DNA of 64,000 nucleotides, taken from contig NZ_QXIS01000006.1 in NCBI RefSeq assembly GCF_003570925.1, forward strand, positions 1 through 64,000, written 5' to 3'. The notes beneath the pieces were generated by a model that was given only the letters and a program-made list of their open reading frames with translations, was not told the origin of the DNA and did not search any database. The position numbers and the translations under genes were made by a program. This document shows positions 1 through 7,705 of the stretch, one piece after another. This DNA is from Candidatus Cryosericum terrychapinii (GTDB taxonomy: Bacteria; Caldisericota; Caldisericia; Cryosericales; Cryosericaceae). Within the stretch, counting starts at the first letter, position 1, and the number at the start of each line of letters is the position of its first letter.

Positions 1-222
1 GTCGCCGCACGGGTGTGGCGAGTGCTATTGGACCCATGCTATGAGACATCGACAGTGAGCGTTCGGTCGGATTAGTCCCGGCCGTCTGTTTCCCTGTGCA
101 CGGACCTGCAAAACAATATAGTATGGGTCCGAACAGGGCACTGTCAACGAAGGTTATGTGTTGATCCTGATTGTGGCACTCAGGGGGACCGTCTTCGTGA
201 AGCATTTCGTACCGAGGACTGG

Positions 223-251
223 TTGAAGATGCCAAGTCGTTCAACTAAACT
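223..251 (+). promoter_or_regulatory. Putative sigma-70 promoter for the OsmC gene
   Basis: A -35-like TTGAAG (223-228) and a -10-like TAAACT (246-251) are separated by 17 bases, about 50 bases before the OsmC start. The rest of bases 1-222 shows no gene that I can support; the first bases may be the tail of an upstream unit cut by the window. Confidence 0.45.
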
Positions 252-302
252 ACGATTGGACGAGAAATCTCGCCCGTCTCAAATAGAAATGGAGGCGTCA
301 AC

Positions 303-752
303 ATGGCAATGACAACATTCAAGGCTATTTCGCGTAAGCTCCCAGGGGGTCTTGCAGTCGAGAGCGAGTCCCGCGGCTTCAAGGTGATTATCGATGAACC
401 GCCGTCGCTTGGCGGCACCGATACTGGCATGAACCCGGTTGAAGGTCTACTGGTATCTCTGGGTTCCTGCCAGTGTATCGTCGCTGCTGCGTTTGCTAAA
501 TCTCAGGGCATCGATCTCAAGGAATTCTGGGTCGAGCTCGAGGGAGATCTGGACACTGACGGGTTCCTCAAGGGAGATCCGAACGTGCGTCCCGGCTATC
601 AGGAAATCCGGTTCACCATGCACATCAAGACGGATGCGCCCCAGGATAAGGTCGAAGCATTCCAGAAGTTCATCCAAAGCCGCTGCCCGGTCGGCGACTC
701 ACTTGGAAAGGGCGTCACCATCAAGCCTGCGACCATCGTTATCGACAAGTAG
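303..752 (+). CDS. OsmC/Ohr family peroxiredoxin-like protein
   Basis: The 149-residue protein has the length and layout of the OsmC family, thiol-dependent cytoplasmic enzymes that reduce organic hydroperoxides. The first conserved cysteine region is at C56/C58 (SLGSCQC) on the central helix, and the second is C128 in SRCPVGDS. The N-terminal part contains the family's GGTDTGMNPVE stretch before that helix. The extra C58 makes it unclear which of the pair is peroxidatic. The start follows a GGAGG at about 291-295 with 7-8 bases spacing. It is a single-gene unit closed by a strong hairpin terminator at 783. OsmC versus Ohr or YhfA-like subfamily cannot be decided by eye. Confidence 0.9.
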   Translation: MAMTTFKAISRKLPGGLAVESESRGFKVIIDEPPSLGGTDTGMNPVEGLLVSLGSCQCIVAAAFAKSQGIDLKEFWVELEGDLDTDGFLKGDPNVRPGYQEIRFTMHIKTDAPQDKVEAFQKFIQSRCPVGDSLGKGVTIKPATIVIDK

Positions 753-782
753 TCGCCCGTCCTATCAGATAGCAGGTTTGCA

Positions 783-812
783 GAAACCCCGCTATCAGGC
801 GGGGTTTCTTTC
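783..812 (+). terminator. Rho-independent terminator after the OsmC gene
   Basis: A perfect 10-bp stem GAAACCCCGC / GCGGGGTTTC with a 6-base loop is followed by TTTCG. It lies 30 bases past the stop codon. On the other strand it precedes no gene end, so it serves the plus-strand gene. Confidence 0.85.
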
Positions 813-896
813 GTTCATGGATATGCTGCTCAGTGTTCGTCGCCACAGAGCCAGGGCCATGTGACGGAGTTGATGCTACGGCATGTGGCTCCACTC

Positions 897-2144
897 CTAC
901 CGTGGCTTGTCCTCGTGCCTGCGGAAGGGGTTCCAGGACCTTCTGGTTACAGCCGCCGGTTCCGGCTCAGCGGGAGGGGGGATGACAGCCTCTGGGGTCG
1001 AGCGGAGCGGCGTTGCAGGGGCAGGCGGCGTGACCACTGGCTCGACCGGCATCACGACGGCAAGTGCTTTCGCCGGGGGCTCCGGGGACGTCGGGATCGG
1101 CGGCTCGACGGGTTGCACGGGAGAGAGAGGTTCCGCCACGTTGTCCGCAACCTGGTCGGGCGTTGTCGGCTCGACCGGCATCACGACGGCAGGCGTCTCC
1201 AGTTCAGGTTCCACAACCTCTTTAGGCGTCGCCGCTTCGACGGCCCATGCGGTGGCAGGTGTCTCCACCATGCGCTCGAGGGCTGTCTCAAGGGGCGTTT
1301 CGATTGCCTTGGATGGAGTCTCTTCAGGCTGGGGGACGGATACCTTCGGCTTGGTAGACAGGGGCTCCTGATCCTTGGGCGTAGCGGCTGGTGTCAGGGA
1401 AACGGATGGCTCTGGAGCGGGGGCTTCAGGAACAACAAGAGCTGGCGCTTCGGAGACAACTGGAGCAGACGCCACGGTCATGGGAGCGCTCACACTCTCG
1501 GTCTCACCCTCTTGAGACCAGTGGCGGGCCAGTGCCATCGGTATCTCGGCAATGTCGTGGATGCGGACGTCTGCGAGCTCCAGTTCCTCGGGAGCCCAAC
1601 CGTAGACCGCGCCTATCGCAAAGTAGCCTCCCGCATAGGCGGCCTGCATGTCGTCGGCTCGGTCCCCCACCATCGCGCACCGCTCCGGACGAAGCTCATT
1701 CCAAACTTCGCAGAGCATCATTGCCTTCGTCTGGTCAGGGCGACTGGGTACGCGGATCACCATGAACAGGTCGCGGACGCCTGCCCGGGTCAGGATCATC
1801 TCGGGATACCACCCGGAGGCGTTGCTGCATATACCGAGCTTCCATCCGTCCAGTGCCAGGGCCCTGAGGACATCTGCGGCACCAGCGTACAGTTCACCCT
1901 GCGTCTTGACATATTTCTGTTCCAAGAGGTCGAACTCAAAGGCCAGTTCCTTGGTTGATTGGCCGAGCTGCAGCTGTTCCAGCCAAGCTCGCCATTCGCT
2001 GCCACTCTTGCCGATGAAGCTTCGAAGGAACTCCTCATCAGGCACTGGGAAGGCATGATGGCCGGCAAACTCCCGTACAGAAGGAAAGAAGGACGTCTCT
2101 GTCCGAAAGAGCGTACCATCCATGTCGAACATGATCAGGTTCAT
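897..2144 (-). CDS. HAD-family hydrolase with long Pro/Ala/Glu-rich C-terminal tail
   Basis: Residues 1-225 form a HAD-type phosphatase related to phosphoglycolate phosphatases. Motif I is FDMDGTLF (D6, D8), motif II is ICSNAS, and motif IV is the GDRADD region with the acidic pair. The remaining ~190 residues are low-complexity Val/Pro/Ala/Glu/Thr with recurring VVMPVEP-type units, ending in a basic, aromatic tail (SWNPFRRH). HAD phosphatases of this class are normally 210-230 residues, so the tail is an addition of unknown role, perhaps a spacer to a docking site. The ATG at 2144 is chosen because AGGAGG sits 5-6 bases upstream; the frame stays open further upstream but would run through the divergent kinase gene. 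Substrate is unknown. Confidence 0.8.
   Translation of the reverse strand: MNLIMFDMDGTLFRTETSFFPSVREFAGHHAFPVPDEEFLRSFIGKSGSEWRAWLEQLQLGQSTKELAFEFDLLEQKYVKTQGELYAGAADVLRALALDGWKLGICSNASGWYPEMILTRAGVRDLFMVIRVPSRPDQTKAMMLCEVWNELRPERCAMVGDRADDMQAAYAGGYFAIGAVYGWAPEELELADVRIHDIAEIPMALARHWSQEGETESVSAPMTVASAPVVSEAPALVVPEAPAPEPSVSLTPAATPKDQEPLSTKPKVSVPQPEETPSKAIETPLETALERMVETPATAWAVEAATPKEVVEPELETPAVVMPVEPTTPDQVADNVAEPLSPVQPVEPPIPTSPEPPAKALAVVMPVEPVVTPPAPATPLRSTPEAVIPPPAEPEPAAVTRRSWNPFRRHEDKPR
1039..1191. repeat. Duplicated 24-bp unit inside the HAD tail coding region
   Basis: An identical 24-base segment beginning GGCTCGACCGGC occurs at 1039-1062 and 1168-1191. Both encode the same VVMPVEP-type peptide unit, so the tail has grown by internal duplication at DNA level. 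Confidence 0.8.
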
Positions 2145-2248
2145 TACTGGCCTCCTGTCCTGCGTTGCGCGCCTGCTCCTGCAGGAACTGCAACACATGA
2201 ATTGTAGGGCCATGGGCCCTGTCGTGCAATACGGACGGTGGCTGGGGG

Positions 2249-2276
2249 TTGCAGTGCGACGCTGACCGCATAGGAT
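2249..2276 (+). promoter_or_regulatory. Putative promoter for the P-loop kinase gene
   Basis: TTGCAG (2249-2254), a 16-base spacer and TAGGAT (2271-2276) lie about 50 bases before the start codon at 2325. The hexamers are each one or two bases off consensus. Confidence 0.4.
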
Positions 2277-2324
2277 ACTTGGAGTGGGCGCCGGAGTGCC
2301 GCTTGGCAAAGTGAGAGGAGTCAC

Positions 2325-2831
2325 ATGAAGAACCTTGTCGTCATTGGTGGGCCAAAGGGAGTTGGCAAGAGCGCGGTGTGCAGGGAGTTGCTGAGTCGTA
2401 TCGACAAGGCGGTGTGGCTCGACGGCGACTGGTGCTGGCTGATGCATCCGTGGCAGGTGACGAACGAGACCCAGGCGATGGTAGAGCGCAACATCATCGT
2501 CTTGCTGCGCAACTATCTGGCCTGTTCTGCGTACGAGACCATAATCTTCGACTGGGTACTGCACAGTGAACTCATCGTCCGCACGATCCTCTCAGGGCTG
2601 CAGGACCTGGAATGCAGGTTGACGCGCGTCTCGCTGGTCTGCACCCCCGAAGAGCTGCGCGCTCGTCTCATCGCTGATGCACGCCCCCCGTCCGCTCTTG
2701 ACGAAGGTGTCCTGCGCCTCCCTCTGTACCAGGCACTTGACGCCCCATGCCTGGATACGACCGGTCTGACGGTGTCACAGGTTGTGGACCGGGTGCAGGA
2801 GATGATCCGCACGGGAAGCAAGCACTCCTGA
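2325..2831 (+). CDS. P-loop nucleoside/nucleotide kinase-like protein
   Basis: The 168-residue protein opens with a Walker A motif, GGPKGVGKS (residues 8-16), followed by a DGDW acidic segment near residue 34 where shikimate/gluconate-type kinases bind substrate. The segment after position 115 (CTPEELRARL) resembles the lid region of small AAA_18/zeta-like kinases. Overall size and motif order match small P-loop kinases that phosphorylate nucleosides or other small hydroxylated substrates, but the substrate cannot be assigned. It stands alone, divergent from the HAD gene, with GAGAGGAG as ribosome binding site. The C-terminal region contains no recognisable extra domain. Confidence 0.7.
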   Translation: MKNLVVIGGPKGVGKSAVCRELLSRIDKAVWLDGDWCWLMHPWQVTNETQAMVERNIIVLLRNYLACSAYETIIFDWVLHSELIVRTILSGLQDLECRLTRVSLVCTPEELRARLIADARPPSALDEGVLRLPLYQALDAPCLDTTGLTVSQVVDRVQEMIRTGSKHS

Positions 2832-2987
2832 GGGTCGTCCTCGGCAAAAGCAGGCCTTCGCAGGTTCTGTGAAGACCTGCGCGGAACAGGTGCCTGAACG
2901 CTGCTACAATATGGATAGAGGTGGCGACGACAAGAGCCGGCAGACTGCATCCGGAAACACCACCGTACGGGAGGCACGACCGTTGAT

Positions 2988-5243
2988 ATGAGGCGTCCAG
3001 AAGGCAGGCACGGTGGTGAGAAGAGGACGGCGCTCGGGGGGCCTGTTGCCATCATGCTGTGTCTGGTCCTGTTGACCTCTCTCGTGTCTATGCCGTTTTC
3101 AGCTCTTGCCGAGACACTGACTGTAGGGTCTGCTGTCCAAGTCACCGGCACAGGGGGGGACGGCCTCAACGTGCGATCGTCGGCTGCCACTTCGGGAACC
3201 GTTGTCGGGGCCGAAAAGGACGGGGCCCGCGGGGTCATCCAGGAGGGTCCTGTTGCGAGCGGCAGCTTCATCTGGTGGCGCGTCCAGTGGGAAAGTGGCG
3301 TGATGGGCTGGTCTGTCGACACGTATCTCAAGGTGGCTGTGCCCAATCCGATTCCCAGTGCGCCGACGGCCCTTGGGGCGACAGCCGGGATCGAGTCCGT
3401 TGCACTCTCATGGAGTCTTCCCGAGGAACTCGGAACCGCACCGATTACTGCTTGGCGCATCTACCGTGACCATCATGCGGATCCGTCGACGCTCGTTGCC
3501 ACACTGAATGTCGGCGATCAGGGCTTCGACACGCGCACCTGGACGGACGGCCCCATGCTCATCGGTGGCAGGACCTACTGGTATGCCGTCAGCGCTGTCA
3601 ATGCGAACGGCGTGAGCGACCTCTGCGAGGATGTCCAGGTGGTTCCACAGGTGGCACCGATGCCGATTGGTGTCTTCTTTCTTCCTCCGGAGCTCGATTT
3701 CGGAGGCGAGCAGACGTCTCTCATCCTGACTCTGCAGAATGGGGGGAGTACGCCGGTGACGTTCAACATCATCCTTGGCGCTTCATGGCTGGTCGGGGTT
3801 TCGCCCGCGACAGGGAGCGTGCCTGTCAGCGGAATCCAGCGCATCAACATTGGGGTAGAGCGGACCGGCGTGCCGGCTGGGACCTATGAGAGTCTCGTCC
3901 GCGTCACCTGTCCCACGGGCAGTATCAATATCCCCGTGCAGATGCGAGTCGGGATGATCCAGGGCATCGACGTGTCACGGTGGCAGAGCAGTGATCAGGC
4001 GGGAAACCCCCTCAACTGGGCTGCCGTGCGCGATACCGGCTTTCAGTTTGCCTATGTCAAAGCGACCGAAGGACTGAACATTACGGATGCCTTCCTGAAC
4101 GTCCTGGCCCCCGGCGCCCGGTCGGCAGGCCTGTTGACGGGTGTCTATCACATCTGCTGGCCGGCTGACCACACTGCGGAAGACGAGGCGGCCTACTTTC
4201 TCCAGGCCGCGGGACAGTATATCGTCCCCGGCTTTCTCGTCCCGGTCCTGGACATCGAGCCTCGGTACAATATCCATGGAGCGGCGATGGTGCGCTGGAT
4301 CGACGAATGGGCGGGTGCCGTGCGAGCGGCCAAGGGGGTCAACCCGGTAATCTACTGCAGCGCTTCTGTTGCTGCAGACCTCCACAAAGCCGACCCGACC
4401 ATCGATGGGCGCTATCATCTCTGGCTAGCGGGCTATGCTCCTGCCGCCCAGCCAAACACGGGTGGGTGGGGCTCGTGGGCGTTCTGGCAGTACGCTGATA
4501 ATGGGACCGTTCCGGGCATCGAAGGGCACAGCGTCGACCTAGACTGGTTCAACGGGAATGAACAGAGTCTTGCGCAGTACGTCATCGGGGAATCGTCGGC
4601 GACGAGCTATAGCCTGCTTTCTGCCGTCATGGGCAACGGCTTGCTGAGCATAGAGCCGCAGACGAAATCGTATCCTGCAGGGAGTACAGTGACGTTCACC
4701 GCAAGGCCGGCTCCCGGATGGGAGTTCGCCGGGTGGAGCGGCAGTGCCACTGGCGCAGCCAATCCGCTGGCGCTCACAATGGATGACAACAAGTCCGTTC
4801 TGGCGACGTTCGAGAAGTCCGTCGACCCGAACCAGCACATCATCACACTTTCGGTGGGCAGCATGGTCGCCCATCTGGACGGCCAGGTCGTGACCCTGGA
4901 CACTCCTCCCGTCATCGTAAGCGGTCGAACGCTGGTTCCCTTGCGGCCCATCATTGAAGGTCTGGGCGGCGGAATCACCTGGGTCTCCGAAACGCGCAGT
5001 GTCGAAGTGGAGTTCAACGGCACGACCCTGCTGCTTCAGATCGGCAATCGCACGGCTGTCGTCAACGGCAAGGCGGTGCAGATGAACGTTCCCGCTACCA
5101 TCATGAATGGCAGAACCATGCTGCCGGTGCGCTTTGTTAGTGAGAACCTTGGCGCGGACGTCCAGTGGGAGGAGCTCACGAAGACTGTCACCATCACCGT
5201 CAGCAGTGCGACCGTCTCCGGGGGAACACCGACCCCGCAGTAG
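2988..5243 (+). CDS. Secreted multidomain GH25 lysozyme with SH3, FnIII and stalk domains
   Basis: This 751-residue exported protein probably cuts peptidoglycan. A basic N-terminus and hydrophobic stretch (about 20-42, ending SALAE) form a signal peptide. An SH3b-like domain follows (45-115, GLNVRSSAATSG), then a fibronectin-III domain (120-220), a BACON-like beta domain (230-320) and a GH25 muramidase core (325-535) with GIDVSRWQ and the catalytic LDIE motif, plus FWQYADNG near its end. After a bacterial repeat domain of the FTARPAPGWEFAGWSG type (550-610) comes a copper-amine-oxidase N-terminal-like stalk domain (620-740) with two GRTxLPVR units. The stalk domain type also occurs in the protease at the right end of the window. 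The start is supported only by a GGAGG about 13 bases upstream. It is monocistronic. Confidence 0.88.
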   Translation: MRRPEGRHGGEKRTALGGPVAIMLCLVLLTSLVSMPFSALAETLTVGSAVQVTGTGGDGLNVRSSAATSGTVVGAEKDGARGVIQEGPVASGSFIWWRVQWESGVMGWSVDTYLKVAVPNPIPSAPTALGATAGIESVALSWSLPEELGTAPITAWRIYRDHHADPSTLVATLNVGDQGFDTRTWTDGPMLIGGRTYWYAVSAVNANGVSDLCEDVQVVPQVAPMPIGVFFLPPELDFGGEQTSLILTLQNGGSTPVTFNIILGASWLVGVSPATGSVPVSGIQRINIGVERTGVPAGTYESLVRVTCPTGSINIPVQMRVGMIQGIDVSRWQSSDQAGNPLNWAAVRDTGFQFAYVKATEGLNITDAFLNVLAPGARSAGLLTGVYHICWPADHTAEDEAAYFLQAAGQYIVPGFLVPVLDIEPRYNIHGAAMVRWIDEWAGAVRAAKGVNPVIYCSASVAADLHKADPTIDGRYHLWLAGYAPAAQPNTGGWGSWAFWQYADNGTVPGIEGHSVDLDWFNGNEQSLAQYVIGESSATSYSLLSAVMGNGLLSIEPQTKSYPAGSTVTFTARPAPGWEFAGWSGSATGAANPLALTMDDNKSVLATFEKSVDPNQHIITLSVGSMVAHLDGQVVTLDTPPVIVSGRTLVPLRPIIEGLGGGITWVSETRSVEVEFNGTTLLLQIGNRTAVVNGKAVQMNVPATIMNGRTMLPVRFVSENLGADVQWEELTKTVTITVSSATVSGGTPTPQ

Positions 5244-5319
5244 GCGCCTGCGTAGGGCAACCACACTGCAGAGTTCCGCTGTCAGTCTGCGGGATGTCTG
5301 TCAGCCTCGAGAGCCTCTG

Positions 5320-5889
5320 CTACTGCCGCTGGTACGTTCCCATCAGCTGCCCTTGTGACAGGACGTGCCCTCTCATGGCTGCGTCGAGCTGTGGCCGATT
5401 CGCCGACGCCGGGAGAGACAGCATCGTGTCCAGAGTGTAGACCCGAAAATAGTACCGGTGGGCGTTGCCCCGTGGCGGCATCGGGCCGTGGTACCCGGAC
5501 GTGCCGGCGCTGGTGGTGCCCTGCACCGAGCCGTCAGACAAGGACGTATTCGCGGGTACGCCCTGTGCCAGCCCCGTCGATGTGGCAGGGATGTTCCATA
5601 TGATCCAGTGTACCCAGGTTCCGGCAGGGGCATCAGGATCGTCACAGACAAGGGCGAAGCTGACGACGCCGTCCGGCGCGTCCTTCCAGGAAAGGTCCGG
5701 CGAAATGTTCTCGCCCTGCCCGGTGTACTTGATCGGGATGGGCTTGCCGGGTGTGAATGCCGTGCTGGTGACCGTGATTCCCATAGGTGCCTCCTGAATG
5801 TCCGTCGTACTTGCTCGGCATCCCGCGCTCCATGCAGTCAGGATGACGAGCGTGCATGTCAGGATCAACCGGAACAGTTGCTGTCTCAA
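5320..5889 (-). CDS. YbhB/YbcL-type PEBP-family lipoprotein
   Basis: The 189-residue protein matches the bacterial phosphatidylethanolamine-binding (Raf kinase inhibitor-like) family. Key blocks are DDPDAPAGTWVHWI (about 82-95) and GYHGPMPPRGNAHRY (about 132-146), which frame the anion-binding pocket. The N-terminus is a lipoprotein signal with lipobox SAGC (C24), so it should be lipid-anchored outside the membrane, unlike the cytoplasmic E. coli YbhB. The start is TTG, supported by GAGGCGAG seven bases upstream. Ligand and physiological role are unknown for most of the family. Confidence 0.88.
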   Translation of the reverse strand: MRQQLFRLILTCTLVILTAWSAGCRASTTDIQEAPMGITVTSTAFTPGKPIPIKYTGQGENISPDLSWKDAPDGVVSFALVCDDPDAPAGTWVHWIIWNIPATSTGLAQGVPANTSLSDGSVQGTTSAGTSGYHGPMPPRGNAHRYYFRVYTLDTMLSLPASANRPQLDAAMRGHVLSQGQLMGTYQRQ

Positions 5890-6022
5890 CTACTCGCCTC
5901 ACAACAAGGATCCAGGTTCCTGCCTGCAGTATATCTCAGGGGATGCTAAGGGCAACGGGCCGAGTTGCATCATCTCAATTCATCGCGGGTGGAGAGGATG
6001 TGGGGAACTATGCGTCGTGGAA

Positions 6023-6068
6023 GTGTAACACTCTCGGGACGGTTCCATTTCCTTCGAGACTGTTACAC
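6023..6068. repeat. Dispersed repeat copy 1 with inverted GTGTAACA/TGTTACAC ends
   Basis: The 46-bp element starts GTGTAACA and ends with the exact inverted TGTTACAC. Bases 6024-6047 match the minus strand of 46074-46051 at 23 of 24 positions by my alignment. It lies in the 330-bp gap between the PEBP and GNAT genes, which otherwise holds only a short palindromic repeat. Confidence 0.7.
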
Positions 6069-6098
6069 CTTTGCCGTGCCTTCGACAAAACACATGGA

Positions 6099-6116
6099 TT
6101 CCCGCATGCGCGGGAA
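6099..6116. repeat. REP-like palindrome
   Basis: TTCCCGC-ATGC-GCGGGAA is a perfect 7-bp palindrome. The same arms occur at 62847-62864, and related GCGGGA-containing fragments occur near 6145, 20570, 23067 and 35870. This is typical of short dispersed intergenic palindromes. Confidence 0.6.
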
Positions 6117-6249
6117 CGACAGACCAGGAGTTTTGTGCGTCCTCCCCGCGAAGGTGGGGATGAACCCCGGAGGAGAGCCTCCATGCGTGTCCTCAGGAAA
6201 GAGTATCCGGTTGTGAATGCCGGCTTCCCGCTTCGGCGCGCCGTTCGTA

Positions 6250-6261
6250 TATGATGTAAAC
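6250..6261 (+). promoter_or_regulatory. -10 element placed for a leaderless GNAT mRNA
   Basis: TATGAT at 6250-6255 lies exactly six bases before the ATG at 6262 and no Shine-Dalgarno sequence is present. A transcript started from it would begin at or next to the ATG. No good -35 is visible. Confidence 0.4.
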
Positions 6262-6810
6262 ATGGATGACATGACTGGTCTCGACATACGGATCGTGCGG
6301 GCGACACCGGACATGGTCGGTTACGTGGACGGGCTCCGCAACAACTTGGTCGTGAAGGCGCGTGTCAAGGTATCCATGTGCGGTGACAACTATGACTTTG
6401 ACGTCGATTCCGTCCAACTGCCATATAAGAAGGCAGAGGTCTGCTGTCCCGACCGTGCCTATCTCGGCAGAGATGACGCGGCCATCTATCTCGCGTTTGT
6501 CGAAGAGCAACTGGTAGGACAGGTGTGTGTCCAGGAAGACCACAACAACATGGCACGTGTCTGGGGCCTGCGCGTTGAGCATGGCCACCACTATCATGGT
6601 ATCGCGACGTCGCTTATGAACACTGTCAAGGCATGGGCTGTTGCCAGAGGACTGCGCTGGCTGCGCGCGGAAACGCAGGATATTCACGTGACAGCATGCA
6701 TGTTCTACCGTGACTATGGGTTCGTCATTGGTGGGTTCGACCGTCTATACCTGCAGGCCACCCCGGGCAGCGAGGACGAGACCGCCATCGTCTGGTATTT
6801 CGAGGTCTAA
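6262..6810 (+). CDS. GNAT N-acetyltransferase, streptothricin-acetyltransferase-like
   Basis: The 182-residue protein is a GCN5-related acetyltransferase using acetyl-CoA. The acetyl-CoA-binding region is VWGLRVEHGHHYHGIATSL, where HHYHGIAT replaces the usual RxxGxG/A loop, followed by the helix MNTVKAWAVARG. The C-terminal block LRAETQDIHVTACMFYRDYG and the WYFEV ending match the layout of streptothricin acetyltransferases of the Sat type, as I remember them. The real substrate may be different. The first arginine of the usual loop is replaced by histidine, which is unusual. The ATG at 6262 is preferred to the in-frame upstream one because a -10-like TATGAT lies six bases before it. Confidence 0.75.
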   Translation: MDDMTGLDIRIVRATPDMVGYVDGLRNNLVVKARVKVSMCGDNYDFDVDSVQLPYKKAEVCCPDRAYLGRDDAAIYLAFVEEQLVGQVCVQEDHNNMARVWGLRVEHGHHYHGIATSLMNTVKAWAVARGLRWLRAETQDIHVTACMFYRDYGFVIGGFDRLYLQATPGSEDETAIVWYFEV

Positions 6811-6941
6811 AGCCCTCCAACACGATTTCTGAGAGTCCGGTTGTCGCCGGGCTCAGGGTGTTGACCAAATTCCCTGTTCTGTCATGCTGATGTCAGCGGA
6901 GATTCCGATACGATCGAGCATGACCTAAAGGGAGGAATGCT

Positions 6942-7592
6942 ATGGTCTTCCTGTCGCGGGAAGAAGCGGGAGCCAAGCTGGCAAGTGAGGTCCGTGACCA
7001 GGGGTTGACCTTCGACCTTTGTTGTGGGATTCCACGCGGCGGGGTCATCGTCGGATCTGTTGTCGCCCAGGAGCTCGGCTTGCCGTTTGGTGTTCTGCTC
7101 ATCCGCAAGATCCGTGCTGACGCCAATCGCGAACTTGCCGTGGGGGCTCTCGGCTATGCCGGAGATGGCAGTTTCGCCACCATCCTGTCACCCGAATCCG
7201 CACACGAACCGCGCGAGCACCTCGACGCCGAGATTGGCTTCGAGAAGGAACGTCTTGTTCTGTACGCAGAGCTGTTCGAGCGCTACATCCCCCAGACATG
7301 GGAACGCGGCGCCCGTGTGCTGGTTGTGGACGACGGGATCGCAACCGGAGCGACGATGATCGCCGCTGCGGATGTCGTCGCCAGCATGGGGTGCGTCCCC
7401 ACGGTCGGAACGCCGGTCGTGGACAAAGAAGTGATGCGCCAGTTGGCTGAGCGGGGGTACCGTGTCGTTGCAGTTCATGCCGCTGAATGGCTCATGGCTG
7501 TCGGGCAGTTCTACCAGGATTTCCACGAGGTCACTGACCGCGAAGCCCTGTGCTGGGCCAATAGGGCGTTCCGTCCGCGGCGGATCCGATAG
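6942..7592 (+). CDS. Phosphoribosyltransferase-family protein
   Basis: The 216-residue protein has the type I phosphoribosyltransferase fold. The PRPP-binding motif is VLVVDDGIATGATM near residue 127-140, and an early CCGIPRGGVIVG segment provides the PPi loop. Proteins of this group, sometimes fused to hydrolases, are usually annotated only as predicted phosphoribosyltransferases, and no base substrate can be inferred. AAGGGAGGAATGCT places the ribosome binding site at a good distance. A possible TTGACC -35 lies at 6861. The gene is flanked by unrelated genes and stands alone. Confidence 0.82.
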   Translation: MVFLSREEAGAKLASEVRDQGLTFDLCCGIPRGGVIVGSVVAQELGLPFGVLLIRKIRADANRELAVGALGYAGDGSFATILSPESAHEPREHLDAEIGFEKERLVLYAELFERYIPQTWERGARVLVVDDGIATGATMIAAADVVASMGCVPTVGTPVVDKEVMRQLAERGYRVVAVHAAEWLMAVGQFYQDFHEVTDREALCWANRAFRPRRIR

Positions 7593-7705
7593 GGCGGGAC
7601 TGTCGGACGAACGCTATCATCCTAGGGCACGTCATGAAAGCGAATGACCCGCCATCTTGACGGACAGCAGGTCTTTAAGTGCGAAGAGAGGAGTGAGACT
7701 ATCTG

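Noticed and set aside
861-1958. Long plus-strand reading frame opposite the HAD tail (Arg/Gly/His-rich)
   Set aside because: It is the mirror of a repetitive GC-rich coding region, has biased composition, no ribosome binding site, and no recognisable domain.
2145-2564. Upstream extension of the HAD reading frame
   Set aside because: It would overlap the divergent kinase gene completely, whereas ATG 2144 has a proper ribosome binding site and the family start MNLIMFDMDGT.
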